Part shown: piece after piece, positions 26,493-35,466 of the stretch | How positions within the stretch are numbered: position 1 is the first letter of the stretch | Layout: every line of letters starts with the position of its first letter | DNA from: an uncultured Nitrosomonadales bacterium | Lineage (GTDB): Bacteria; Pseudomonadota; Gammaproteobacteria; Burkholderiales; Gallionellaceae | NCBI GenBank assembly: GCA_903915035.1 | Contig: CAIWRI010000140.1 | Span: 1 to 35,466 of the forward strand | Direction of reading: 5' to 3' | Length of the DNA stretch: 35,466 nt | Notes under the pieces: generated by a model | What the model was told of the DNA's origin: nothing | What the model saw: only the letters and a program-made list of their open reading frames with translations | Databases searched by the model: none | Program-made: the position numbers and the translations under genes

Positions 26493-27536
26493 TCATTCCA
26501 TCTGTACTTGTATTTTTTTATCGGTAAATTCAAGCCGCTTTTGCAGAGCGCCTGTCAAATAAATCCGCCCTTGTTCATCTACCAGCATTGCTTCATTCAG
26601 CGCCATGCGTGTAGCGGCCATCCGCCAGCCTTGCACACCGCTGATAAACAAAGGCTTGGAATCCGCATCTGACAATACGCCGGCATGAGGCCCGTGCGTA
26701 AGAATAGTCACCTCTTCCACACCCTGCATCGGATAGCCGCTGCGCGGGTCAATCAGATGACAATAACGTTTACCGCCTTGCATAAAATAGCGCTGATAGT
26801 CGCCGGATGTACCGATCGCCTCACCGTCATGCAACTCAAGCACCGCAAGCGCACCCGATTTACGCGGATCCTGAATACCGACACGCCACGAATTTTTACC
26901 GTGCAGCCCCATCGCGATGATATTGCCGCCGATATTGATCAACGCGTTGTGCACACCCTGCTGCTGCAAAATATCCACAGCCCGATCCAGCGCATAGCCC
27001 TTGGCATAACCGCCCAAATCGATCTGCACGGCACGGTTGCTACTTTGCACCTTCACTCCGGCAGTTACAACGGTAAAGCTCAAATCACTCAGCTGCGGAT
27101 TCGCCTTCACCCACTTTTCCAGCTGTGATTCATCCGGCTGGACGGGCTTGAATTCATCCGCATGAAATCCCCATAACTGCACCAAGCCACCGATGGCCGG
27201 GTTGAACAGCCCTTGTGATTGCTGCGAAATACGCCCTGCATCCTGCAACATGGCCGCCAGGTCAGACGACACAACACGACTCTCACCTTTGGCGATCGCC
27301 TTGTTTAAATCGCTCATTTCCGAAGGCTTCCAAGCATGAAGCTGATCATGCAGCCGCTGAAATTCATGCATCACCTGTGCGGTCGCCTGCCGGGCCTTCG
27401 CGTCGGTTTCGCCATAAATCGTCACTTCGACCAGCGTACCGAATACATACCCCTGCTCCTGATACAACGGTTCTTTGCCACAAGCCGTCATCAGGATGCA
27501 GGATGCAGGAAACAGAAGGCGAGTCGCCAGCCGCAT
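26493..27536 (-). CDS. apbE: ApbE-family FAD:protein FMN transferase, lipoprotein
   Basis: From ATG 27536 the protein has 347 residues and begins with a lipoprotein signal, LLFPASCILMTAC (modified Cys19). ApbE enzymes attach FMN from FAD to a threonine of membrane electron-transfer proteins in the periplasm. Family motifs are FGTLVEVTIYG, DLGGYAKGYALDRAV, NIGGNIIAMG, GTSGDYQRYF, the substrate loop HLIDPRSGYP and the metal site SDADSKPLF. The usual ApbE metal motif is ADAxST, so the change to ADSK is notable. The frame is open upstream to 27701, but that stretch has repeated DNA and no signal. It lies between gshA and EIIA, where many Betaproteobacteria have gshB. Confidence 0.9.
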   Translation of the reverse strand: MRLATRLLFPASCILMTACGKEPLYQEQGYVFGTLVEVTIYGETDAKARQATAQVMHEFQRLHDQLHAWKPSEMSDLNKAIAKGESRVVSSDLAAMLQDAGRISQQSQGLFNPAIGGLVQLWGFHADEFKPVQPDESQLEKWVKANPQLSDLSFTVVTAGVKVQSSNRAVQIDLGGYAKGYALDRAVDILQQQGVHNALINIGGNIIAMGLHGKNSWRVGIQDPRKSGALAVLELHDGEAIGTSGDYQRYFMQGGKRYCHLIDPRSGYPMQGVEEVTILTHGPHAGVLSDADSKPLFISGVQGWRMAATRMALNEAMLVDEQGRIYLTGALQKRLEFTDKKIQVQME

Positions 27537-27549
27537 CGCAGGCAGCAGA

Positions 27550-27608
27550 AATAATATGATGCGACGCTGCGACCATGCGCCCCATTCATCACGCAATAAT
27601 ATGATGCG
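27550..27608. repeat. Pair of 14-bp direct repeats between gshA and apbE
   Basis: AATAATATGATGCG occurs at 27550-27563 and again at 27595-27608, 45 bases apart. The surrounding 164 bases separate gshA from the chosen apbE start. On the minus strand the copies read CGCATCATATTATT. They may be remnants of a rearrangement or a regulatory pair; nothing more can be said. Confidence 0.5.
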
Positions 27609-27700
27609 GGAAATCCATGATGACCTGACGGATTTATTGTCATCAATGAATTGCCCTATCGGCCCCTTGTGCTCTGAGTCCCGAATCCGGCATCCTGTCA

Positions 27701-28972
27701 TTAGCTTTGCATACCTTCCAGCTCAAGGGATGCGGCCAGCAGTGCCAGTCGCGCGACCACCCCGTAGGCATAGAAACGATTAGGCGTATCATCGGGCGCA
27801 CCGTCAGGATTGGGCAAGGAACAGCCGGATTCAAAGGCAAGCGGCACAAAATGCATACCCGGGGCATTGAGATTCTCGTCTATGCCGCGACTGGTATGCA
27901 CACGATAAAATCCACCGACAACAAAGCGATCAATCATATACACCACCGGCTCGGCTACGGCCAGATTGATATTTTCAAAGGTATAAACACCCTCCTGCAC
28001 CAGCACATCCGAGACGGCCATGCCATCCTTTACCACCGCCATCTTATTGCGTTGACGGCGATTCAGAGCGGTAATTTCACTGGCATCCTTAACGGTCATA
28101 ATACCCATGCCATAAGTACCCGCATCCGCCTTGACGATGACAAAAGGATCACTTTTGACGCCATATTCGGCATATTTAACTCGTATTTTATTCAGCACAT
28201 CGTCCACCTGCACTGCCAGACATTCTTCGCCGATACGCTCCTGAAAATTGACCTGACGGCAGGTTGCAAAATAGGGATTGATCAGCCACGGATCAATCTC
28301 CAGCAGTTCGGCGAAATTCGTCGCGACCTGGTCATAGGCCGTGAAGTGCTTTGATTTGAGCCGCGTACTCCAGCCGGCTTCCAGCGGGGGAAAAACCGCC
28401 TGCTCAAGATTTTTGAGAATATCCGGCACACCGGCCGACAAATCGTTGTTGAGCAAGACCACACAAGGATCAAAACCCTCCAGTCCCAGACGATTGCCGC
28501 GTCGCACCAGAGGCTCCAGTTTCAACGCATTGCCATTGGGCAAAGCAATTTCCACCGGTTGAGTGACGTCAGGCAACAGACTGCCTACACGCACCAGCAT
28601 GCCGGCTTGCTTGAGAATAGTGACGATCTGTGCCACGTTTTGCAGATAAAACATATTGCGTGTGTGATTTTCAGGAATCAGCAGTACAGCGCGCGCGTCC
28701 GGACAAATTTTTTCCACCGCGCTTTGCATCGCCAACACGCATAACGGCAAAAACTCCGGATTGAGATTGTTGAAGCCACCCGGAAACAGGTTGGTATCCA
28801 CAGGCGCCAATTTGAAACCGCTGTTGCGCAAATCGACAGAGGCATAAATCGGTACGGCGTGTTCCTGCCATTGGCTGCGGAACCAGTGTTCGATGGTTGG
28901 CATCGCGGTCAAAAAACGTCGTTCCAGTTCGAGCAACGGGCCATTCAATGCAGTAGTGAGATGTGGAACCAT
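27701..28972 (-). CDS. gshA: Glutamate-cysteine ligase, Acidithiobacillus-type GshA
   Basis: This 423-residue protein matches the proteobacterial GshA family first recognised in Acidithiobacillus ferrooxidans, unrelated in sequence to E. coli GshA. It makes gamma-glutamylcysteine, the first step to glutathione, in the cytoplasm. Typical stretches are PIYASVDLRNSGFKLAPVD, NLFPGGFNNLN, VLLIPENHTRNMFYLQN and VKADAGTYGMGIMTV, the last being an ATP-grasp-like loop. The C-terminal VGGFYRVHTSRGIDENLNAPG also fits. The ATG 28972 follows AAGGT at a good distance. gshB is not in the window; the next gene downstream is apbE. Confidence 0.93.
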   Translation of the reverse strand: MVPHLTTALNGPLLELERRFLTAMPTIEHWFRSQWQEHAVPIYASVDLRNSGFKLAPVDTNLFPGGFNNLNPEFLPLCVLAMQSAVEKICPDARAVLLIPENHTRNMFYLQNVAQIVTILKQAGMLVRVGSLLPDVTQPVEIALPNGNALKLEPLVRRGNRLGLEGFDPCVVLLNNDLSAGVPDILKNLEQAVFPPLEAGWSTRLKSKHFTAYDQVATNFAELLEIDPWLINPYFATCRQVNFQERIGEECLAVQVDDVLNKIRVKYAEYGVKSDPFVIVKADAGTYGMGIMTVKDASEITALNRRQRNKMAVVKDGMAVSDVLVQEGVYTFENINLAVAEPVVYMIDRFVVGGFYRVHTSRGIDENLNAPGMHFVPLAFESGCSLPNPDGAPDDTPNRFYAYGVVARLALLAASLELEGMQS

Positions 28973-29047
28973 ATATTTTTACCTTCTTATGCGTACACCA
29001 GGAGACTTTGCAGGCACTGACAAACCGTTAGCGACTGCGTCCGAACC

Positions 29048-29764
<717 letters not shown>

Positions 29765-29779
29765 TTTGAATTCCCTGTA

Positions 29780-31717
29780 TCAAGCCGGTATTATTTCATC
29801 GGGCACAACCCCAAGATAAGCCTTGATCACTTGCGGATCCCGGTTTACTTCATCCGGCGTTCCCCGTGCGATGACCTGCCCGCCATCGACAACAGTGACC
29901 TGATCACACAATTTACTGACCACATCCATGTGATGTTCAATCAAGATGGTGGTGATGCCCCGCCGTTTGATCGTCCGAATCATTTCAACCAGTACCGCCA
30001 CATCAGGATGTGCCAGTCCGGCTGCGGGTTCATCAAGAATCAAGAGTTCAGGTTTACGCGCGAGCGCGCGGGCAATTTCAAGAAAACGTTGCGAACCATA
30101 CGTGAGGTCTTTAGCACGAACCCGCGCCTGATCGGCCAAGCCTGCCAGTTCCAGCAAAGCCAGTGCTTCCGCCTGCGCGCGCCTGTCTTCAGCTCTGGAA
30201 AATCCCAGCAATACCAACAGTACAGGAATCCGGTAAGCATCTTTGAGCGCCAGCATGACATTATCCAGTGCGGACAATTCACCGAACAGTTGCAGATTCT
30301 GGAAGGTACGTGAAACACCGGCGCGCGCAACGCTGAACAGACTGCCCGCCGGCAAGGGTTTACCCAGCAGCAGCACCTCGCCACTTGTCGGCGCATACAG
30401 CCCAGAAATAACATTCACCACAGTGCTCTTGCCTGAGCCATTCGGTCCGATCAGTCCGTGAACATGTCCTTTCTGAATTGATATGGAAACACCGTCTACC
30501 GCCTTGACCCCGCCAAAATAGCGCTTCAGATTTTTCAATTCCAGCAATACGCCCAGATCCCGCGTGTTCGCTGGCAACACATCATCCAGCATGGACGCCG
30601 CCGGCAGTGCCGCGGACTTGATGCCGAACAAACGCGCCAGGTATTGAGCGGCAAAGCCCATGATGCCATCAGGCAGACCGACCACCACCGAGAACAGCAT
30701 CAATGCAAAAATTGCCTTACGCCAGTTCTCTGTGTTCTCAACCATGAAACCGCCTGCCACCAGTATGCCCATGGCTACCACGGGTGCAATCGCCTGAAAT
30801 GGTTGAGTGGTCTTTTTGAGCAAGCCACGACCGCCAGCCACTACCGCCAGCAAAAAACCAAGCCCGGAAATAATTTCAAACAGCAGACGACTCGATAACA
30901 GGTTAGGCAATAACACGATCAGCGAAGCGCCAAAAAATGCGCCCCACAGACTCTTGCGTCCGCCCAGCACCACGCCCAACAGCAAGACAACCATCATGTC
31001 ATAGTTAAAGGTCTGCGGCTGCAAATACTCAAAGTTGAAGGCATACAGCCCCCCCGCCAGTCCACCCAGCGATGAACCCAGTGCGAAACCGGCAACCTTG
31101 TGGCGGAAAGTACCTACTCCCATGGCATCCGTGGCAATCGGACTATCACGCAAAGCTTCAAATGCGCGTCCCCATTGCGAGGAAAGCAGATTGCGCATTG
31201 CCATCCACACCAGCGCCAACAAAACCAGGCATAACCAATAGAATCCAGATGCCTTCATCGCGTGGCCTAACATCGCAGGCCGGCTCAAAGATAAGCCCTG
31301 AGCCCCGCCGGTCAGACTTTCCCATTCATTGAGGACAGTCGTACAAAGCGCGGAAAAACTTAGCGTCGCGAGTGCGAACTGGGGCCCCTCCAATCGCAAG
31401 GCGGGAAAAGCCAGCAATGCACCCATCACCAGACCGATCAGCATGCTGACTCCCAGCGCGGCTGGAATGCCAAAACCCAGAACCGTTACACTCAGCCCCG
31501 CCGCATAAGCACCTAAGCCGAGAAAGGCGGCTTGAGCGAGATTAACCTGACCAAGATAGCCTACCGTAACGTCCAGTCCGATCAGCAAAATCCCGTAAAT
31601 TGTAAGCAGCGTGAGTAATCCCAGGGCATAGGAATTATTCACTACCAGCGGAATACTGGCTAGCAGAACCAGGGCGACAAGCTCGGTTCCGCGCAATAAT
31701 AATAGTCGTTTCAACAT
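29780..31717 (-). CDS. Fused LivM permease - LivG ATPase of branched-chain amino acid ABC transporter
   Basis: This 645-residue protein combines two usually separate subunits. Residues 1-300 are a LivM permease with about eight to ten membrane segments and the EAA-like GRAFEALRDSPIATDAMGV. An extra two-helix stretch (about 308-365) and a linker follow. From about 390 a LivG ATPase begins, with Walker A GPNGSGKST (424-432), Q-loop TFQN, signature LTYGSQR (LSYGQQR in most), Walker B LLILDEPAAGL (558-568) and switch EHHMDVV. The frame is continuous with no sign of a frameshift. Together with LivH, LivF and LivK it would import branched-chain amino acids, or possibly amides or urea; the substrate is inferred. 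Confidence 0.9.
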   Translation of the reverse strand: MLKRLLLLRGTELVALVLLASIPLVVNNSYALGLLTLLTIYGILLIGLDVTVGYLGQVNLAQAAFLGLGAYAAGLSVTVLGFGIPAALGVSMLIGLVMGALLAFPALRLEGPQFALATLSFSALCTTVLNEWESLTGGAQGLSLSRPAMLGHAMKASGFYWLCLVLLALVWMAMRNLLSSQWGRAFEALRDSPIATDAMGVGTFRHKVAGFALGSSLGGLAGGLYAFNFEYLQPQTFNYDMMVVLLLGVVLGGRKSLWGAFFGASLIVLLPNLLSSRLLFEIISGLGFLLAVVAGGRGLLKKTTQPFQAIAPVVAMGILVAGGFMVENTENWRKAIFALMLFSVVVGLPDGIMGFAAQYLARLFGIKSAALPAASMLDDVLPANTRDLGVLLELKNLKRYFGGVKAVDGVSISIQKGHVHGLIGPNGSGKSTVVNVISGLYAPTSGEVLLLGKPLPAGSLFSVARAGVSRTFQNLQLFGELSALDNVMLALKDAYRIPVLLVLLGFSRAEDRRAQAEALALLELAGLADQARVRAKDLTYGSQRFLEIARALARKPELLILDEPAAGLAHPDVAVLVEMIRTIKRRGITTILIEHHMDVVSKLCDQVTVVDGGQVIARGTPDEVNRDPQVIKAYLGVVPDEIIPA

Positions 31718-31741
31718 GAGTTTAACCTAGAAAAGCAGTTG

Positions 31742-31870
31742 TCCACGAAAAGCACCAAAAAACACGAACAAATTCAAATACATGTCAGGTTTTTGGTGGT
31801 ACCCGTTAAGTGAGTTGAAAAACATCTGTAATTAATTGTTTAATTTAGTGAATTTTGTTTCTTTCGTGGA
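31742..31870. repeat. Short dispersed element with inverted ends, copy 2
   Basis: The left end TCCACGAAAAGCACCAAAAA (31742-31761) is mirrored by the right end TTCTTTCGTGGA (31859-31870). The outer sequence TCCACGAAA is identical in both ends and in the right end of copy 1 at 10452-10570. It fills most of the livH-livMG gap, an unusually long gap for an ABC operon, and holds no open frame. The interior is AT-rich and unlike copy 1 as far as I can align by eye. Confidence 0.5.
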
Positions 31871-31942
31871 TAAAAGCCGTTTTTTAACGCAGTATGCGGT
31901 TGGCAAAACAAGTGACTTTATCAGGAATGGTAACCATGAGCG

Positions 31943-32821
31943 TTATACCTTGCGTATGTTAGCTTTGCCGAACACGCCGTTGGGACGCAACGCCAGCGCC
32001 ATAATCAGCAGGATCAGTCCGGGCGCCTCACGCCAGCCACTCCCCAGATAGAAACTGGTCAAACTTTCCAGCGCACCCAATGCAATACCGATCAGCACCA
32101 CCCCGAAGCCTGAATCCAAGCCTGCCACTACCGCCACTGAAAACGCCTTCAGGATTAGTGCTGACGCCATGGTAGGGCCGACTGTGGTAATCGGAGAAAT
32201 CAGTATTCCTGCCATTGCCGCCACCATGCCCGACAAACCGAAGGACAACATAATCGTGCGTGTGGCCGAGATTCCCATCAACTCAGCAGCATCACGATCC
32301 GCCGATACCGCTTCAAACGCTTTTCCCAATAAGGTCTTGTGCTTAAACAGTTCGATTAGACCCATCACTGCAAACACACCGATGGCAACAGAAAGTTCAA
32401 GCGGCGTAATACTGATTCCAAAAACATTAAATGCATCTGCAGAAATCGGGGAGGGGAAAGGGCGGTCATCGCGCCCCCAAATATTCTCAGCAGCTGAAAA
32501 GCTCAGTAAACCAAAGATAATCGTCAGCAGAATCCAGCCCTCGCTTTTCTGCTCCAGTGATAACCGTACACAGGCACGTTCAACCACCAGCCCCATCATT
32601 GCGCCAAAAAGCAACCCACCTGGCACCATGAGCCAGTAAGGCAACCCTGCATCCAGCAAAGTCAGGCTAAAAAAAGCTGACAGCATAACCAGCTCACCCT
32701 GCCCAAAGTTGATGCTTTTGCTAGTGGCGTAGGTGAGCTGAAAGCCATAAGCAATCAGCGCGTAAACTAGTCCCATCAGCGCGCCGCTTACGGCCATCTG
32801 GACAATAATAATCGAATTCAT
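31943..32821 (-). CDS. livH: Branched-chain amino acid ABC transporter permease LivH
   Basis: This 292-residue inner-membrane protein has about eight hydrophobic segments. LivH hallmarks are ALIAYGFQLTYATSKSINFGQGELVMLSA near the N terminus, the EAA-type loop GKAFEAVSADRDAAELMGI and the end LRPNGVFGKANIRKV. It forms the channel together with the LivM half of the fused gene. It is 63 bases after livK, with a strong hairpin in the gap, and 225 bases before the fused gene, with a repeat element between. Confidence 0.94.
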   Translation of the reverse strand: MNSIIIVQMAVSGALMGLVYALIAYGFQLTYATSKSINFGQGELVMLSAFFSLTLLDAGLPYWLMVPGGLLFGAMMGLVVERACVRLSLEQKSEGWILLTIIFGLLSFSAAENIWGRDDRPFPSPISADAFNVFGISITPLELSVAIGVFAVMGLIELFKHKTLLGKAFEAVSADRDAAELMGISATRTIMLSFGLSGMVAAMAGILISPITTVGPTMASALILKAFSVAVVAGLDSGFGVVLIGIALGALESLTSFYLGSGWREAPGLILLIMALALRPNGVFGKANIRKV

Positions 32822-32847
32822 ACCATTACCTGGTGCTTCCGGTGATA

Positions 32848-32872
32848 CGCAAAGAGGGATCGCCTCTTTGCG
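32848..32872 (-). terminator. 10-bp hairpin between livK and livH
   Basis: CGCAAAGAGG (32848-32857) and CCTCTTTGCG (32863-32872) form a perfect stem with a 5-base loop. No T-run follows on the minus strand. Its place after the binding-protein gene suggests an mRNA-stabilising or leaky-termination hairpin that keeps livK transcript in excess over livH. Confidence 0.6.
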
Positions 32873-32884
32873 GTTGTTTCACAG

Positions 32885-34108
32885 TTATTTAGAATCGCTC
32901 TTAATCAGGCGCTGGCGATCGGCTTGCTCAGCGAACACCACATGTCCATCCTGAATTTTTCCCATCACGACATCAGCACGCCTGAAAGCTTCATGGGTCA
33001 GTTCATTAGCCGGATCCCACTTGGAAAATGGATGCTTCCAAGTGCTGATCACGCCTTTCACCGGTTCACGCAAATCTTCAAGTGCGAGCTTGATTTTGTG
33101 AGTGTCATCACTCCCTGCCTGCTTGACCGCTGCCGCAAAAATATATATAGCATCGTACCCTTGTGCGGCGGAAACCGGAGAAGGAATACGCGTCACGTTA
33201 TAAGCTTTGTGGTAGCCTTCGATGAAACTCTTGACGTGGGGTGTTGTTGCTTCTTCGATAAAGGTTTGTGGCATCAACGTGCCATTACCATTCTTACCTG
33301 CATTGTCAATATAGTTTGACATGGAAAGCGTCCAGCCGCCGATCAGCGGCATCTTCATACCCAACTTCGCCATACCGTTGGACACAGCGGCCATTTCCGG
33401 ACCGATACCCCAGATCAGGATGACCTGTGCGCCGCCCGCTTTCGCACTCAACAACTGCGCGGTCATGTCCTTGTCGCCGATATTGAACTTTTCTGAGGCG
33501 ACCACAGCGAGTTTATTTCCCTGCTTTTTGATCTGATCAACCAGATCGTCATGCCCGGATACACCGTAGTTGGTGCTATCGTATAAGATCGCCGCTTTGG
33601 TAAATTTGTGGCTAATGGCATCTTCGACCACCATCGCAGATTGAATTGCGTCATCTGCGGCAAAACGGAAAATCGACAAATCCTTAACGCCGGCCTTGCT
33701 CCATTGGTTCATGGAAGCTGAGCCTGCCGCAGGCGTAATGATCTTGGTAATACCTTTTTCCTGCAAATGCTTGTCACCGGCAACGACCACGCCAGTATTC
33801 ACCGAACCTATCACGCCGGACAAGTCACTCATCGAGGCGAGTTCCTGTCCTATCAGTGCACCGCGCTCGTTTTTGCCTTCATCATCACGTTCGATGATTT
33901 CAATCATCTTTTTCTTGCCTGCGACGTTAATACCGCCCGCCGCATTGATTTCAGCGACAGCAAGTTTGGCACCATCTCTCATGGAAGTTCCCATAGGTGC
34001 AGAACCACCGCTGAACGGACCGGTAATCGCGATCTTGATCGCGTCTGCAGCCATGGCTGGAACAGCAAACATACCTAAAAGCAGTGAGGCAATAAGCGTT
34101 TTTTTCAT
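32885..34108 (-). CDS. livK: Branched-chain amino acid ABC transporter periplasmic binding protein LivK-like
   Basis: This 407-residue protein has a signal peptide MKKTLIASLLLGMFAVPAMA (cleavage near residue 20-21). A type I periplasmic-binding fold follows: IKIAITGPFSGGSAPMG, DGAKLAVAEINAAGGI, GVIGSVNTGVVVAGD, and KAAILYDSTNYGVSG. It captures the substrate and delivers it to LivH/LivM. Ligand specificity cannot be read, and relatives bind leucine, amides or aromatic compounds. The start ATG 34108 has GGAGAAG just upstream. The promoter candidate is at 34201-34229. Confidence 0.93.
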   Translation of the reverse strand: MKKTLIASLLLGMFAVPAMAADAIKIAITGPFSGGSAPMGTSMRDGAKLAVAEINAAGGINVAGKKKMIEIIERDDEGKNERGALIGQELASMSDLSGVIGSVNTGVVVAGDKHLQEKGITKIITPAAGSASMNQWSKAGVKDLSIFRFAADDAIQSAMVVEDAISHKFTKAAILYDSTNYGVSGHDDLVDQIKKQGNKLAVVASEKFNIGDKDMTAQLLSAKAGGAQVILIWGIGPEMAAVSNGMAKLGMKMPLIGGWTLSMSNYIDNAGKNGNGTLMPQTFIEEATTPHVKSFIEGYHKAYNVTRIPSPVSAAQGYDAIYIFAAAVKQAGSDDTHKIKLALEDLREPVKGVISTWKHPFSKWDPANELTHEAFRRADVVMGKIQDGHVVFAEQADRQRLIKSDSK

Positions 34109-34200
34109 TTCTTCTCCGAGTAAAAATCAGTTTTCACACAAGCAAGAGGCGCGTCCGGAAAAGTCTGACAGTAAATTAGGCAGACACTTCAAGGGAAAGG

Positions 34201-34229
34201 ATTATATACACATATTCAAATCTTGCCAC
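34201..34229 (-). promoter_or_regulatory. Promoter of livK
   Basis: On the minus strand GTGGCA (34229-34224, 4 of 6) and a perfect TATAAT (34206-34201) are 17 bases apart. Transcription would start near 34194, giving a leader of about 85 bases before livK. Confidence 0.55.
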
Positions 34230-34397
34230 TCATCAATCAGGCGTCGCATGCGTTACATTCCACCCTGATTACGAAATAGGTTTGCGGCTAAATATCGCTC
34301 ATAACAGGAGAATCAGCTCTTTAATATATTTTGTACCGGCACTTTAACAACACAGTGGTAAAATCAACTTCCGGAATTTTTCAAGATCGAGTTTTTC

Positions 34398-35466
34398 ATG
34401 CTTTCCACAGCAAATATCACCATGCAATTCGGGGCCAAGCCCTTGTTCGAGAATGTCTCTGTCAAATTTGGCGACGGCAACCGCTACGGACTGATCGGCG
34501 CAAACGGCTGCGGCAAATCCACTTTTATGAAAATTCTGGGTCGCGATCTTGAGCAGACCTCAGGCGAAGTGATGCTCGATAAATCTGAACGTCTGGGCAA
34601 ATTGCGCCAGGACCAGTTCGCCTATGAAGACAATCGCGTGCTGGATGTGGTGCTAATGGGGCATGACGAGATGTGGCAGGTGATGTTCGAACGCGATGCG
34701 ATCTATGCCAATCCGGATGCCTCCGAAGAAGATTACATGCATGCTGCTGATCTTGAAGCTATATTTGCCGAATACGACGGTTACACGGCGGAAGCGCGTG
34801 CCGGTGAGTTATTGTTAGGGTTGGGTATCGCCATCGAATTGCATCAAGGACCGATGAGCGCAGTCGCACCCGGCTTCAAGCTGCGTGTGCTGCTGGCTCA
34901 GGCCTTGTTCTCCAATCCGGACATCCTGCTGCTCGATGAACCAACCAATAATCTGGATATCAATACCATACGCTGGCTGGAAAATATTCTCAATGCGCGC
35001 ACCTGCACCATGGTCATCATTTCGCATGACCGGCATTTTTTGAACAGCGTGTGCACCCACATGTCCGATCTGGACTACGGCAAGATCACCACCTATCCCG
35101 GCACTTACGACGATTACATGATGGCCGCCACTCAGGCGCGTGAACAGCAATCGGCGGACAATACCAAGGCCAAGGAGAAAGTCGCCGAACTCAAAGCGTT
35201 CGTGGCGCGTTTCTCGGCCAATGCTTCCAAGGCCAAGCAGGCTACCTCCCGTGCGCGCCAGATTGACAAGATCAAGATCGAAGACATCAAACCTTCCAGT
35301 CGTCAGTATCCGTTCATTCGTTTCGAATTCGACGAGCGTGAGAAGCTGCATCGCACCGCAGTGGAAGTTGAAAATCTGACCAAGAGTTTCGATAAACCCC
35401 TGCTTGCCAATGTCAATTTCCGCATTGATGCGGGCGACAAGGTTGCCATCATCGGCCCGAACGGCA
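34398..35466 (+). CDS. ybiT: ABC-F ATPase, YbiT type (3' end outside window)
   Basis: The first 356 residues of a normally about 530-residue protein are present, and the frame is open to the window end. It begins [12 protein letters not shown]. The first ATPase domain has Walker [10 protein letters not shown] (34-42), the unusual signature [19 protein letters not shown] (in place of LSGGQ, as in YbiT), Walker [13 protein letters not shown] and the SHDRHFL switch. A charged linker ([21 protein letters not shown]) and the second domain, with [11 protein letters not shown] at the edge, follow. ABC-F proteins act on the ribosome, not in transport. The start ATG 34398 lacks a strong ribosome-binding site. 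It diverges from livK. Confidence 0.95.
   Translation, partial: MLSTANITMQFGAKPLFENVSVKFGDGNRYGLIGANGCGKSTFMKILGRDLEQTSGEVMLDKSERLGKLRQDQFAYEDNRVLDVVLMGHDEMWQVMFERDAIYANPDASEEDYMHAADLEAIFAEYDGYTAEARAGELLLGLGIAIELHQGPMSAVAPGFKLRVLLAQALFSNPDILLLDEPTNNLDINTIRWLENILNARTCTMVIISHDRHFLNSVCTHMSDLDYGKITTYPGTYDDYMMAATQAREQQSADNTKAKEKVAELKAFVARFSANASKAKQATSRARQIDKIKIEDIKPSSRQYPFIRFEFDEREKLHRTAVEVENLTKSFDKPLLANVNFRIDAGDKVAIIGPNG

Noticed and set aside
27537-27701. N-terminal extension of apbE to 27701
   Set aside because: The extra 55 residues hide the lipoprotein signal in mid-protein and cover repeated non-coding-looking DNA.
34210-34230. Possible sigma54 promoter (TGGCAAG) upstream of livK
   Set aside because: The required TTGC at the correct spacing is absent, while a sigma70 -10 TATAAT fits at 17 bp.

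Overview
The window is dense, low-copy chromosomal DNA from a betaproteobacterium. The family-level look of the proteins and the gene order fit the Nitrosomonadales (Gallionellaceae, Sulfuricella or Nitrosomonas relatives). Supporting points are the run pilMNOPQ-aroK-aroB-dgt-gltBD-hemE, the metX-metW-ampG operon, the Acidithiobacillus-type GshA, and an EI/HPr/EIIA(Man) phosphotransferase set beside gshA. Genus assignment is inference. I see no rRNA, tRNA, CRISPR array, insertion sequence or prophage.

Layout. Positions 1-1613 (+): the 3' end of engB, then hemB (Mg-type porphobilinogen synthase). Between them a hairpin with a U-run on the minus strand and a CCUCC-bearing segment suggest an unannotated minus-strand sRNA. 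Positions 1647-4582 (-): a nucleotidyltransferase-fold protein of unknown function and the bifunctional penicillin-binding protein mrcA. Positions 4923-9806 (+): the type IV pilus alignment and secretin operon pilMNOPQ, closed by a terminator. Positions 9882-12848 (+): aroK, aroB and a dGTPase-like HD hydrolase. Positions 13065-20254 (+): gltB, gltD and hemE. A 19-bp perfect dyad separates hemE from the convergent operon.

Positions 20325-23460 (-): metX-metW-ampG preceded by a SAM-II riboswitch that I reconstruct base by base. It has a matching promoter, an extra hairpin in the aptamer, and an intrinsic terminator directly before the metX ribosome-binding site. This is the most interesting element of the window. 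Positions 23476-28972 (-): a HopJ-family protein, then (in transcription order) gshA, the ApbE-type flavin transferase, EIIA(Man), HPr and enzyme I. No sugar permease of the PTS is visible, so this is a regulatory-type PTS. Positions 29048-34108 (-): a branched-chain amino acid (or amide) ABC importer with livK, livH, a fused livM-livG and livF. Positions 34398-35466 (+): the 5' part of a YbiT-type ABC-F ATPase, cut by the window end.

Two dispersed copies of a short element (about 120-130 bp) with shared inverted ends lie at 10452-10570 and 31742-31870. The genes are mostly core metabolism: tetrapyrrole synthesis (hemB, hemE), shikimate (aroK, aroB), ammonia assimilation (gltBD), methionine (metXW), glutathione (gshA), cell wall (mrcA, ampG) and motility (pilMNOPQ). 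The novelty is mainly in the regulatory and intergenic DNA.
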